The translations under genes and the position numbers were made by a program. Below, piece after piece: positions 34,281 through 42,955 of a DNA stretch of 64,000 nucleotides. This stretch comes from an uncultured archaeon (GTDB lineage Archaea; Halobacteriota; Methanosarcinia; Methanosarcinales; Methanoperedenaceae). How positions within the stretch are numbered: the first letter of the stretch is position 1; each line of letters begins with the position of its first letter. Location: positions 41,095 to 105,094 of the forward strand of contig CABMIH010000058.1 in assembly GCA_902386205.1 (NCBI GenBank), read 5' to 3'. The notes under the pieces are model-generated. The model was not told where the DNA came from, did no database searches, and was given only the letters and a program-made list of their open reading frames with translations.

Positions 34281-35382
34281 GGAAAAGGTCGAAACCACAT
34301 CAGCTGGCATGGAGAAGAAAGAGCAGATCGCCCAATCCAATTGCAAAAGTGCCTTCTGCGTAGCGCTTCCGTCATCCGGCGGAAGACCAGTAAAATTAAC
34401 AGGAGAAAGTCCCCACGAATTTATGCCGTTGCTGAAGGATTCAGCAGTAGCATGGTTGAACTTTCCTGTAAAAGATATAAAAAAAGACGCTGAGATTATC
34501 GCAATGTCTCTTGGTTTCAGTTCTACCCTTGTCCCGACCATTCTCTCAAGTTACCTGTCAGCATACGAGGATCGCGAAACAGAGATGGGATTAATGCTTC
34601 CTGCGGTTGCTGTAAAGAAATTTGAGGTTCTCATCAGCCCGATACTGATCTTGATCAGGAAAGACCTGATCCTGACAATGCATGAAGAGAATGTGACCCG
34701 GCTGATACGTTTTTCACGCTATGCGGACGCCTTCATGAGAAAAATAAAACCAAACCTGATCCTTCAGGATAAATTATCGATAATCCTCACGCGTATCATC
34801 GACGAGAACAGTAACAGTAACTTTGAACACCTGAGGGAACTTGAAGCGCAGGGGGATGAATTAAGCAAGAATCTCCTGGATCCCCTTGCGCCAAGGGGAA
34901 TGATCGCCCCCGAGATATACAACATGAAACATGCCCTTATAAGCTATATGGACACGCTCTGGGCTACCCTTGATGTGGTAAATTCACTGCGCCACGGGGA
35001 TGCGGAACTCATAACAGACAACCCAAAATTGTTGGCCAGGATAGGGATACTTTCTGATGATATCAACAGGCATATTTCACTCAGCGAACACATGTCCGAT
35101 GTCCTGGCCTCAGGTCTTGAGGTTCTCCAGAGCATATACAACAACCAGCTCCAGGCATTGAACAACAGGCTCGCCCTTGTGGTGGGCTGGCTTACCTTGC
35201 TTGGAACTGCGGTTCTTGTACCGAATACTCTTGCAACGGTTTTTGGCAATTCAGCTTTTGAAATGGGGCCCCAGGACAGGGGGTGGTTCTCGGCCCTGCT
35301 CATCTCATCAACAATATTTTCAACGTGGTTAGCTTACTGGTGGGTAAAAAAGAAGGGCTTACTTCCATCCGAAGTTGGATGA
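34273..35382 (+). CDS. CorA-like divalent cation transporter
   Basis: A 369-residue protein with a long helical cytoplasmic domain and two C-terminal membrane helices (LALVVGWLTLLGTAVLV and LLISSTIFSTWLAYWWV). This is the CorA layout. The usual GMN selectivity motif at the end of the first helix is replaced by FGNS (ATVFGNSAFEMGP), so the ion is uncertain. The ATG at 34273 overlaps argH by 8 bp and is preferred to the TTG at 34255. Confidence 0.75.
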   Translation: MIEEKVETTSAGMEKKEQIAQSNCKSAFCVALPSSGGRPVKLTGESPHEFMPLLKDSAVAWLNFPVKDIKKDAEIIAMSLGFSSTLVPTILSSYLSAYEDRETEMGLMLPAVAVKKFEVLISPILILIRKDLILTMHEENVTRLIRFSRYADAFMRKIKPNLILQDKLSIILTRIIDENSNSNFEHLRELEAQGDELSKNLLDPLAPRGMIAPEIYNMKHALISYMDTLWATLDVVNSLRHGDAELITDNPKLLARIGILSDDINRHISLSEHMSDVLASGLEVLQSIYNNQLQALNNRLALVVGWLTLLGTAVLVPNTLATVFGNSAFEMGPQDRGWFSALLISSTIFSTWLAYWWVKKKGLLPSEVG

Positions 35383-36519
35383 TCATTTCTTTTTAAATCT
35401 GTCTGAAAGGACAAGAAGACCAACCATCAGTACGACTATTATGGCCAGCGCCAGGACCATTGTTAAAGCGACATCTTTCATGGCGCTCCCTTCCGGCGTC
35501 TCCTCGACTTTAGGCGTTTGTGCGGCGGTCTTTGCGGGTTCTATGGTTTCTGTTGCCACTGGCGTTGTAACCGCTGGAACGATCGGGGACGGCGTGACGG
35601 TTATACCCACAATATCTCCAACTGCGATTTTCGATATACCCGCGCTATCTGTAGCATCATATGCGAATTTCGTGCCATCCATGCTGAATGTGGGGTTTCC
35701 TTGCCTATAATCTGAATCAACGAACAACCTCCTGCCTGTCCCGTCCTGGTTGATCGCAAATATCTTTTCATTCGATGATGTCATATTTTCATAAGAAACG
35801 AACGTTATCGTACCGTCAGGTCCCCAGACCGGGTTGTTCTTATTAATCTCATCGAAGGTGAGTTGTCTCCTCGCCGTACCTTCGATATCAATTATGAAAA
35901 GTTCTTGGTTGTATCTGTCGTTATATGAAACGTATACTATATTATTCCCGTCAGGGCTGAATGACGGGCTCCACTGCTTGAAATTATCTTTGAACACCAG
36001 CTTCTTGCCCGTGCCGTCCGCATTGACGGTATATATCTTCGGGTCTGTTTTTTCATCGAGGGTAGTGTACGCCAAGCTCTTGCCATCGTAGCTCCACGAT
36101 GGCGCCGCCCATTGCGGCGGCTTATCTTCCGCGGCGTTACCCTGTCTCGTATTATCAAGGATGAGCTGCTGGTTTCCGGTTCCGTCAGGATTTATGACGA
36201 AAATCTTTTCCAGTCCATCTTTTCCGAATGATGTATAAGCGATCTTATCCGGGCCCCACGCAAGCCCCCATTTTTTAAGCGTGTCACTGGTAAGCTTTTG
36301 CTTGCCTGTGCCATCCACGTTGATCACAAATATCTGCTGGTTGCGTGTATCATCGTATGCAGCATATGCAATTTTTGTGCCGTCGGGACTGATAACAGGG
36401 TCCCACAGATCCGTTTCATTAATATCAAGTTTTTTCACGTTCTCTACTGAAACTGCACTCGCGCCAGTAACCATTGTCAATAATATAATAAAGCAGACAC
36501 CAAACCATAATTTACTCAT
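35383..36519 (-). CDS. Secreted TolB-like beta-propeller protein, C-terminal anchor
   Basis: A 378-residue exported protein with a signal peptide (LWFGVCFIILLTMVTGASA), six or so PD40 propeller repeats of the pattern SPDGTKIAYAAYDD, a Thr/Pro-rich stalk and a C-terminal membrane helix (MVLALAIIVVLMVGLLVL) ending in RFKKK. Such propellers bind proteins or glycans on the cell surface. The frame is open from ATG 36543; I use ATG 36519, which begins the signal peptide directly. It converges with the CorA-like gene, whose stop codon ends one base before it. Confidence 0.75.
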   Translation of the reverse strand: MSKLWFGVCFIILLTMVTGASAVSVENVKKLDINETDLWDPVISPDGTKIAYAAYDDTRNQQIFVINVDGTGKQKLTSDTLKKWGLAWGPDKIAYTSFGKDGLEKIFVINPDGTGNQQLILDNTRQGNAAEDKPPQWAAPSWSYDGKSLAYTTLDEKTDPKIYTVNADGTGKKLVFKDNFKQWSPSFSPDGNNIVYVSYNDRYNQELFIIDIEGTARRQLTFDEINKNNPVWGPDGTITFVSYENMTSSNEKIFAINQDGTGRRLFVDSDYRQGNPTFSMDGTKFAYDATDSAGISKIAVGDIVGITVTPSPIVPAVTTPVATETIEPAKTAAQTPKVEETPEGSAMKDVALTMVLALAIIVVLMVGLLVLSDRFKKK

Positions 36520-36665
36520 AGAGCATGAGTTGTTGCAAAACATGATAAATGTTACGCAGTTTTATGAGGTTGAGGGATAAGAAAGGCTACCCCTGCTTTA
36601 AAACCTTTATGTGCGTTTTTATTTTAACACGACTTTATTGGTCATGCCACAGCTTTTAATTCATA

Positions 36666-37742
36666 TTAGATATTTTTTTCACTTGGTTTTTGCCAATATG
36701 CTGGATATGCGATCTCTATTCCCTCATTTTCAAAATACTTTTTAATAGCAAAATTAATTTCTTGTTGAACATCCATATATTTGTCGTAATCTCCACTTTC
36801 AACAAAATAAACCACCTTAAAAGTATATCCGAATTCTCCAAATTCAAAAAAGTGTGATCTGCCAAATCTTACCATTTTTACATTAGTTATAATATCTTTT
36901 ACGATACTGGGAATTTTCTCTAGTTGCACTGTAGGTGTATCGTATTTAATAGAAAAATTGAAAGCTATTCTTCTATAGTCCATTTTTTTATAATTGTGGA
37001 CTATTGTATCGGTTAAAGTTTTATTTGAAACTACTATCTCCTGTCCTTGAAGTGCCTCAACTCTAGTAGATTTTATTCCAATTCTTTTTACAGTCCCCTC
37101 TTCTGTTCCAAATATTATATAATCTCCTTTCTTAAAAGGTTTATCCAGATATATTGAGAAAGATGCAAATATGTCTCCCAATATACTCTGTAATGCAAAA
37201 GCAATTGCAATTCCTCCAATTCCTAATCCGGCAACTAACGTTGTTACATTATATCCCAGATTTGATAATATGAGAATAATTGCTATTAGCCATAAAGCTC
37301 CTTTTACAATTCTGCTCAATAATTCGATTGTTGAAGCGTCTGTATCTTTTTTTTCTATCCATGTATTAGTCCCATAGTCAATCAGAGTATGAATAATTTT
37401 AACAACATAATATACCACGATAGTAATAATAATATAATATAGTATAGTCTTAATTTCAGAAGATAATCCAAATTGTAACGATTCTAAATAATGAAAAGAT
37501 ATATACAAGGCGATCAAAATATAAAAAGGCCAACCTACTTTATCAATCATGTCTATTACGATATCATCATATTTTGTCTTCGTCTTTTCAGCAATTTTTT
37601 TTAATTTTTTAATTATGACAAATTTGAATATTCTTAATATCAAGATAGAAATTGCAAAAATTATCAGAGCTTCGAAATAGTTATCTATCACATTCAAATT
37701 TATTTGATTTGAAATATTTTCTGTGATATTATTGAATATCAT
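36666..37742 (-). CDS. Small-conductance mechanosensitive channel (MscS family)
   Basis: A 358-residue protein with five N-terminal hydrophobic segments and a conserved pore helix LVAGLGIGGIAIAFALQSIL. It is followed by the MscS beta domain (FKKGDYIIFGTEEGTVKRIG and STRVEALQGQEIVVSN). It releases solutes under osmotic shock. The pore has the glycine/alanine pattern of MscS but is longer N-terminally, like plant and archaeal versions. It is monocistronic; the 417 bases before the next gene hold only a hairpin. Confidence 0.88.
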   Translation of the reverse strand: MIFNNITENISNQINLNVIDNYFEALIIFAISILILRIFKFVIIKKLKKIAEKTKTKYDDIVIDMIDKVGWPFYILIALYISFHYLESLQFGLSSEIKTILYYIIITIVVYYVVKIIHTLIDYGTNTWIEKKDTDASTIELLSRIVKGALWLIAIILILSNLGYNVTTLVAGLGIGGIAIAFALQSILGDIFASFSIYLDKPFKKGDYIIFGTEEGTVKRIGIKSTRVEALQGQEIVVSNKTLTDTIVHNYKKMDYRRIAFNFSIKYDTPTVQLEKIPSIVKDIITNVKMVRFGRSHFFEFGEFGYTFKVVYFVESGDYDKYMDVQQEINFAIKKYFENEGIEIAYPAYWQKPSEKNI

Positions 37743-38007
37743 ATCTAGCTCTGTCTTATTTTTGATTCCTCACACATTAACATGTCTCACAAAGCCTCAC
37801 CAAACGTGCAATTCTTCATCTCACTATACCATTATAATCCTCCTGAATATATAAGCCTTGAACTTCTTAAAATAATTTGATAAATAATTTATTAAATAAA
37901 TCTAATATGTTCTCAACTATCTCAGAGCATGTCTGAATATTTCCTTGATGTATATGAAATATAAACGCATTTTCTTATCAGGCTACTCAAACGGATTTAT
38001 GGCTTAA

Positions 38008-38029
38008 AGCAGATAACTTTAAATCTGCT
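38008..38029. other. Hairpin in the 37743-38159 intergenic region
   Basis: AGCAGAT and ATCTGCT (7 bp) flank an 8-base AT spacer. Apart from this and AT-rich sequence I see no gene, RNA or repeat in the 417 bases between mscS and the small gene at 38160. Confidence 0.35.
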
Positions 38030-38159
38030 CTGAACATTCTATTATGTGGGGTTTGGGAAAAATCTAAAGTGTGGTAGTTAGGATGATTGTAGTAAGATGC
38101 TTTTGGTTTTTTGCTGAACTCTTCGCAAGAAGGAATATAAATAAAAGGAGGTGAGATGG

Positions 38160-38459
38160 ATGGCAAAGTTTCTAACACTTTGGGAAATTGATACAACTAA
38201 ATTGCCTGAAAAACCCGAGGAACAGATGTCTCTCTATACCAAACTTATGGACATGCTTAAGGAAGACATTGAAAGCAGACACAAGATGGACTGGGGAGAA
38301 TTTGTGAATGTTAATGAAGGATACTCCATTTATGAAGGAACAGAACAGGAGGTTTGGCTGTCATTAGTGAAGTACACTCCATATCTCAAATTCAAGGTGC
38401 ACCCTGTTCTTTCATATGAGCAGGTAATAGAAAATATGAAGAAATTGTCACATGCCTAA
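38160..38459 (+). CDS. Conserved small protein of unknown function
   Basis: A 99-residue soluble protein starting MAKFLTLWEIDTTKLPEKPE. A GGAGGTGA ribosome site lies six bases before the ATG at 38160, which is better than the GTG at 38151. Residues 50-70 are rich in aromatic and acidic positions (FVNVNEGYSIYEGTEQEVW), and the end is VHPVLSYEQVIENMKKL. I recall similar archaeal proteins of this length but no function. A hairpin terminator follows it. Confidence 0.7.
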   Translation: MAKFLTLWEIDTTKLPEKPEEQMSLYTKLMDMLKEDIESRHKMDWGEFVNVNEGYSIYEGTEQEVWLSLVKYTPYLKFKVHPVLSYEQVIENMKKLSHA

Positions 38460-38469
38460 AATGTGCTAT

Positions 38470-38506
38470 GGCAATTCAAGAATTCCGAATTGCCCTTTTC
38501 TTTTTT
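38470..38506 (+). terminator. Hairpin terminator after the small gene
   Basis: GGCAATTC and GAATTGCC (8 bp, 9-base loop) are followed by CTTTTCTTTTTT. It begins ten bases after the stop codon at 38459. Confidence 0.7.
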
Positions 38507-38519
38507 AAGAACAGGATAT

Positions 38520-38715
38520 CAAAATATGCGCATCGAATTTTCAGACAAGCTCTTAAATTAATGCCTTCATTTTCAAGTGCTTTTTCTGCAACGATTATCT
38601 AGATCTTCTGGCACAATTGCCAATTTCACCCTCAAATTTTGATCCAACTTCAATCAATTTTAATCCGTACCCATCAGTGTAATCCGCGCAACCCGTATTC
38701 CGCTCCTTGTGTGTC
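38520..38715 (-). pseudogene. Possible decayed gene, family unknown
   Basis: Minus-strand frames give ADYTDGYGLKLIEVGSKFEG, then LAIVPEDLDN in another frame, then VAEKALENEGINLRA in a third. The residue composition is protein-like but broken by two shifts and stop codons. It resembles no family I can name. Beyond it, 38716-38875 shows only short hairpins (38730-38748). Confidence 0.3.
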
Positions 38716-38875
38716 TTTTTTATTATTATCTATGAACCTGATTCATAGCTGACCCCGCAGTGGAGTTCTAAAATACCACAAAAAGGTATTGATACTATCC
38801 TCAACTTGCATATAGCTCGCTATCTCATGCGAGAATGATTCCTTCATAATCATTTTACCAGAGGAAGGCAGTATT

Positions 38876-39898
38876 TCACAAAGCCGTTATCCCAAGAGCC
38901 TTATTCGTCTTCTTAATTGATTTCATCCCGTTTTTTTCAAGTTCAAGCAGCGCGCGTATCGCATCCACATTCTCAGGCACGACATCCGATTCCTGGTGAA
39001 TGGCCTGGAAGAAATAGAGTTCTCCCTTATCGATGGATATCGAATCCTTCCACACCACATTCTCCCACATATCCCCCCTCGGCCTTCCCATGTCTTTTGC
39101 CAGTTCCATCGCTTCTGCTGTGGATTTTATCCTGTCCTTGCTGCTCACAAGCCTTATGCGCGGCCTTTCTCCAAAGACATTTATTACATCATCCTCGTTG
39201 CATGACTTTTCTAATTCGATATTCAGCGCGTGAAGGTGCATGAGCGTGGTTGAGGTCTTCACTGCCATGGTCGTGATATCGATATGCGGAAGTATGGAAT
39301 TCACATCGGGCCCGTGATGCGAGGGGAGCTTGATAGGGTCAGGAATAAGGGCGTTTATGGGACCTGTTTTTATATCGTTCGGGTCGGCAGCGCGTCTCAT
39401 CAGTGTCACGCGGGCTTTCTTCACACCGTATGCGGAATCAAGTGCATACAAAACCCTGACAAGCCCTGTGGTATTACAGGAGACCACCCTTGCGAAATCC
39501 CGGCCTAATGCGTCTTTATAATTTGCCTCTGAGTTGAATGAGAATCCTGCCAGTTCATGGTCTTCCCCCCCCTGCCAGATCGCCTTCACGCCGTGTTTTT
39601 CATAGAGTTTTTTGTATTCTTCGCCTGTATCCCCCGGCGTTGCATCGATCACTATATCCGCTTCATCCAGCAACTCATCAAGCGTGCCGCTGACTTCTAT
39701 TTTTGACTTCTTGAAATCATCGATGTTCTCTTTAGCCGCTGCATAAAGCTCGTAACCTTTTTCCTTTGCGATACGCGCTTCAAAGCTCGGTCTTGTTTTC
39801 ACAACCCCGGCAATTTCCATGTCATCCTGGGCAGAAACAGCATCTGCCACACGTTTTCCTATCGTCCCATACCCGTTGATTGCAACTTTTGCTTTCAT
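38876..39898 (-). CDS. gap: Glyceraldehyde-3-phosphate dehydrogenase, type II
   Basis: A 340-residue archaeal GAPDH. The N-terminus has NGYGTIGKRVADAV (Rossmann loop), and the catalytic cysteine is in VVSCNTTGLVRVL. The block LMRRAADPNDIKTGPINALI is typical of the archaeal type II group. It interconverts glyceraldehyde-3-phosphate and 1,3-bisphosphoglycerate, mainly in gluconeogenesis in these archaea. The CooT-like gene lies just upstream, on the same strand, 22 bp away. Confidence 0.95.
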   Translation of the reverse strand: MKAKVAINGYGTIGKRVADAVSAQDDMEIAGVVKTRPSFEARIAKEKGYELYAAAKENIDDFKKSKIEVSGTLDELLDEADIVIDATPGDTGEEYKKLYEKHGVKAIWQGGEDHELAGFSFNSEANYKDALGRDFARVVSCNTTGLVRVLYALDSAYGVKKARVTLMRRAADPNDIKTGPINALIPDPIKLPSHHGPDVNSILPHIDITTMAVKTSTTLMHLHALNIELEKSCNEDDVINVFGERPRIRLVSSKDRIKSTAEAMELAKDMGRPRGDMWENVVWKDSISIDKGELYFFQAIHQESDVVPENVDAIRALLELEKNGMKSIKKTNKALGITAL

Positions 39899-39920
39899 CT
39901 CTTATCCAATCCCTGATTAT

Positions 39921-40094
39921 TCAATCGTCTATTATAGCTTCCTGTTTTGTCAGATTAACGTCCATTATTTTTCCACGCACGGTTTTTGTCTCGCCGAGCA
40001 TGCCCTGCAATTTTATAGAATCGCCCTGTGCGGTTATACGCACTACATCTTCCATTATGGTCTTTCCTTTGAAGATTACCTTGAGTTCGCACAT
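39921..40094 (-). CDS. CooT-like small metal-binding protein
   Basis: A 57-residue protein starting MCELKVIFKGKTIMEDV. The frame extends to 40142, but MCEL is the conserved start of the CooT family, in which Cys2 binds nickel, so I use 40094. The remainder (VRITAQGDSIKLQGMLGETK) fits the small beta-barrel of the family. CooT works in nickel delivery to CO dehydrogenase, but archaeal versions are uncharacterised and earlier called RNA-binding. No CODH gene is present in this window. Confidence 0.65.
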   Translation of the reverse strand: MCELKVIFKGKTIMEDVVRITAQGDSIKLQGMLGETKTVRGKIMDVNLTKQEAIIDD

Positions 40095-40175
40095 GACCGT
40101 TAAATTTGTTTTGATAATATTAATGTTTATCATGTCCTGCAACTATACAGAAGTGGAGGCTTTGCTATACCCGAG

Positions 40176-41051
40176 TTGAAAGGACTGGTAATCCCGGACT
40201 ATACCATCATGGAAGAACACTCGATAGTAGTTGACGGTGACGTTCTTGTAGGAAATTATGCAGAGCTTGGTTTCGGCCTGATCGGCAAGACCGTTGTTGC
40301 GGGGGAGCATGTGAAGGTCAACGGTAATATTCTATCAGAGAGCGATGTCAGGATAGATATGTGGTCTGAGATAACAGGAGAAGTCAGGGCAAAAGCAGAT
40401 GCTTATCTTGGAGAATTCGTTAGGATCACAGGAAAGCTGTTCGCTGAAAATCTTGATGTCGGGAATAATGTGACCATATCCGAGGGGTATGATATCAAGG
40501 GCTGGCTGGTGGTACGCCAGCCGCTTCCCATAGTTATGTTCCTGTTCTTTTATTTGCTTGCGCTGCTGCGGATGGGCAATGAGGAAGAGGTCGAAAAAGC
40601 GCTTGAAGAGCTGTTCTCAGATGATACATCATCAAATAAGGTGATGTCCATACCCAACAGGACAAAGATAGACCTTGATACCATGAAAACCACATCGCGG
40701 GCGATAATCGGCAATCATTGCAGGCTGCTTGGGAACATCCGCGCCCGCTCGGTATCGATGGGGAACCATGTGACCCTGTTTGGTAGCGCGCGGACAACAG
40801 GCGTTATCACCATAGGTGCAGGCTGCACTGTACACGGGAATCTTGCATCAAAAGAAAAAGTGAAAATAGGCAGGAACTGCAGGGTTCTTGGAAAAATCAC
40901 GGCAGATGACGTAATATTACATGAAACAGCCAGAGTCGATGGGACATTGACAGCCATGAATGGTGTAACCATAGAGAAGGACGACCTTGAAGGACTGGAT
41001 GATACCGGGAAAAAGCTGTTTTACGGATTTACCATGCTTGAAAATGTCTGA
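40176..41051 (+). CDS. Bactofilin-like polymer-forming protein
   Basis: A 291-residue protein with two repetitive beta-helix parts: residues about 5-110 (VVDGDVLVGNYAELGFGLIG and similar) and about 170-265 (GNHCRLLGNIRARSVSMGNH, GNLASKEKVKIGRNCRVLGK). Between them lies a hydrophobic stretch (PIVMFLFFYLLALLRMG) and a charged helix. The DUF583/bactofilin fold makes filaments or surface scaffolds. The TTG start at 40176 is the only in-frame start seen; the leader contains GGAGG about 17 bases before it. Confidence 0.7.
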   Translation: MKGLVIPDYTIMEEHSIVVDGDVLVGNYAELGFGLIGKTVVAGEHVKVNGNILSESDVRIDMWSEITGEVRAKADAYLGEFVRITGKLFAENLDVGNNVTISEGYDIKGWLVVRQPLPIVMFLFFYLLALLRMGNEEEVEKALEELFSDDTSSNKVMSIPNRTKIDLDTMKTTSRAIIGNHCRLLGNIRARSVSMGNHVTLFGSARTTGVITIGAGCTVHGNLASKEKVKIGRNCRVLGKITADDVILHETARVDGTLTAMNGVTIEKDDLEGLDDTGKKLFYGFTMLENV

Positions 41052-41062
41052 TCCGATCTGTG

Positions 41063-41467
41063 CTATTTGAGGAACACTATCGCAAGCACCATAATAACGA
41101 TCGCCAAAACCATAATGATTAGTGTATGCTTTTTATCAGAACCGAAAACGATAGGTATAGGGCCTATCAATATCACTCCACCGCCTTTTACCTGATCTTC
41201 TTTTGTATCCTCATAAGAGATTCTTTCCTCCACCCCGCTGCTGTTTCCAGAGCGCCTCCCAAGCAGTAAAAATACGATCATCGTGAGAAGGCCGATGACC
41301 ATCGCAATTACCGTCATTCCGGGAGAGGAGCCAAAAGCGAGAGGTATAGGACCTATCATAATAAGCCCGCCAAAATTCGCGTTCCCGGCGTATATTATTG
41401 TCCCGATAAGAACAATCCCGAAACCGATTATTATTAATGATATCCCTGATTTGGTTATACCTGTCAT
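41063..41467 (-). CDS. DUF131 membrane protein with tandem duplication
   Basis: A 134-residue membrane protein. The motif GGLIMIGPIPLAFGS appears in the first half and again as GGVILIGPIPIVFGS in the second, each followed by a membrane helix. This is the DUF131/TIGR00304 group in duplicate form; most members carry a single copy. Function unknown. It overlaps the upstream DUF366 gene by 4 bp. Confidence 0.75.
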   Translation of the reverse strand: MTGITKSGISLIIIGFGIVLIGTIIYAGNANFGGLIMIGPIPLAFGSSPGMTVIAMVIGLLTMIVFLLLGRRSGNSSGVEERISYEDTKEDQVKGGGVILIGPIPIVFGSDKKHTLIIMVLAIVIMVLAIVFLK

Positions 41468-42060
41468 AGACTTCGCGTTTTAACAATATCGCCTTCAATA
41501 TCCTCGATCTCATGGATAAAGGTTCCAGATATCTCTTCCGCGATATTTTTCCACTCTTTTATCCCGAGCTCTTCAAGTCCCGCAGTCCTGACATCGCGGG
41601 GTGTCCCTCGCGTGGTAATGTTTATCCCGCAGTGTATTTTTTCACTTGAGACCCCTGCGCTTGCTATGCTTACCGTTAGTTTCCTGCCCCCGATGAACAG
41701 GTCGTCCCCGTTCCGATCACCTTTTATCCCATGATCAAGAAGGACGTCCCTGATACACACTATCAGGAGACGCTGCATATAGTAGGCAAGGCGCATGCTT
41801 GCTGGAGAATCGAACCTTTCCACGATGATGTGTACCAAATCGTCCCCTTTTATGGTTTTCCCGGCTTTACTGTCTTCAAGGTCCTTCATATTTTCAAGCG
41901 TAACATCCATCGGGCCGTGGAAGATAACGATCGAATCGCCTTTTATTCCCATGCTATAGGCCCACAGCGGTGCTATCTGGGAGCCGTCGTATTTTATTTT
42001 ATCGGGGAGGATTCTTGAGATCATAATTATTTCTAATTCCTCGAGGATTCTTGCCAGCAT
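41464..42060 (-). CDS. DUF366 family protein
   Basis: A 198-residue soluble protein. Conserved-looking blocks are DGSQIAPLWAYSMG, IVIFHGPMDVTLENMKDLED, and IHCGINITTRGTPRDV. I recognise it as DUF366, an archaeal family of unknown function. The first residues before MISRILPDKIKYDG may be untranslated; MISR at about 42021 is an alternative start. It overlaps the DUF131 gene by 4 bp, so the pair is probably one transcript. Confidence 0.7.
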   Translation of the reverse strand: MLARILEELEIIMISRILPDKIKYDGSQIAPLWAYSMGIKGDSIVIFHGPMDVTLENMKDLEDSKAGKTIKGDDLVHIIVERFDSPASMRLAYYMQRLLIVCIRDVLLDHGIKGDRNGDDLFIGGRKLTVSIASAGVSSEKIHCGINITTRGTPRDVRTAGLEELGIKEWKNIAEEISGTFIHEIEDIEGDIVKTRSL

Positions 42061-42134
42061 TTTTGCCCTTCGTCCAGTGTATTGTTGACATGGTAAGCGT
42101 CATAATTTCCCTTCTTTTTCTATTTTCTATAAGC

Positions 42135-42494
42135 TTATCCAATAGCAGTACCATCCTTTGCTGAGTAGAGTAATTTACCCTTCAAAATTTCTTTTACAAA
42201 TGGATTGCCTTTTCTTTGCATTTCTTCAAATTCCTTTTCAGTATAGCAAAGGGGTTCTATCGGAAGTTCTGTCATCTCAAGAATTTTATCCGGACGATCC
42301 AGGAATCGCTCCTTGAAATCTCCTATTATAGCAAGGTCTATATCGCTACCCTCATTAAAGTCGTTACGCGCCACTGAGCCAAACAGATATACTTTTTTGA
42401 TACTGATGTGAGATGTGAGTATATCAACAAATCCGTTTATTTTTTCAAAAAGTTCCTTACTTCTGCTAATATCGATTCTGCATATTTTATGCAT
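42135..42494 (-). CDS. MNT-type nucleotidyltransferase of second HEPN/MNT pair
   Basis: A 119-residue protein with YLFGSVARNDFNEGSDIDLA near residue 35 and a C-terminal ELPIEPLCYTEKEFEEMQRK block. The same C-terminal block is present in the broken gene at 1256-1628, showing that the two are related. The second gene of the operon, it overlaps the HEPN gene by 58 bp as drawn; an internal start would shorten this. Role as in other pairs: antidote by nucleotide transfer to the HEPN toxin. Confidence 0.8.
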   Translation of the reverse strand: MHKICRIDISRSKELFEKINGFVDILTSHISIKKVYLFGSVARNDFNEGSDIDLAIIGDFKERFLDRPDKILEMTELPIEPLCYTEKEFEEMQRKGNPFVKEILKGKLLYSAKDGTAIG

Positions 42495-42838
42495 TTGTCT
42501 GCATCCTCTCTTGTATAATATTCATAAGGCGAACCTGATGGAAATGCATCCGGATAACGTGGGGGAATGTAATGCTTATCAAGTTCCATCGAAGCTCTTC
42601 CGAGGTCTTGGAATTCCGGAATTACTTTTTTGATTTCTCTGAATAATTCTCGTGTCGAATGGGTTACAACTGACCTTTGTCCCTTCATGAAAAGCAGGCT
42701 CTTGAGTGCCTTTTCTGAGGCTTGCTGGGCATGAAAACAGGTACTTTCATAGAAATCTTTATCCATTAAGACCATCGCAGCTCCCAGGTCGCGTTCGCCC
42801 TGCATTAACCAGCGCATAGCTTCTTCTTTGTTGCTCAT
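42437..42838 (-). CDS. HEPN domain protein of second HEPN/MNT pair
   Basis: A 133-residue HEPN protein with the core DFYESTCFHAQQASEKALKS and a conserved THSTRELFREI segment, followed by the HYIPPRYPDAFPSGSPYEYY block and C-terminal AESILAEVRNFLKK. Here the HEPN gene is upstream of MNT, the reverse of the pair at 2013-2916. The pair sits between DUF366 and a permease gene, far from the island at 640-6112. Confidence 0.8.
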   Translation of the reverse strand: MSNKEEAMRWLMQGERDLGAAMVLMDKDFYESTCFHAQQASEKALKSLLFMKGQRSVVTHSTRELFREIKKVIPEFQDLGRASMELDKHYIPPRYPDAFPSGSPYEYYTREDADKCIKYAESILAEVRNFLKK

Positions 42839-42955
42839 ATCCCTACTTTTTCAAGATATTCAATATCCATGTTACAACCTATAGAAATATCAGATAGGAT
42901 TTTTAGTCTTGCAAGCATCTATTATGACTCTACTAAATAAATATAATGGTGCGAT

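Noticed and set aside
37987..38196. 69-codon minus-strand frame in the mscS-downstream gap
   Set aside because: It overlaps the ribosome site and start of the plus-strand gene at 38160 and has no support.
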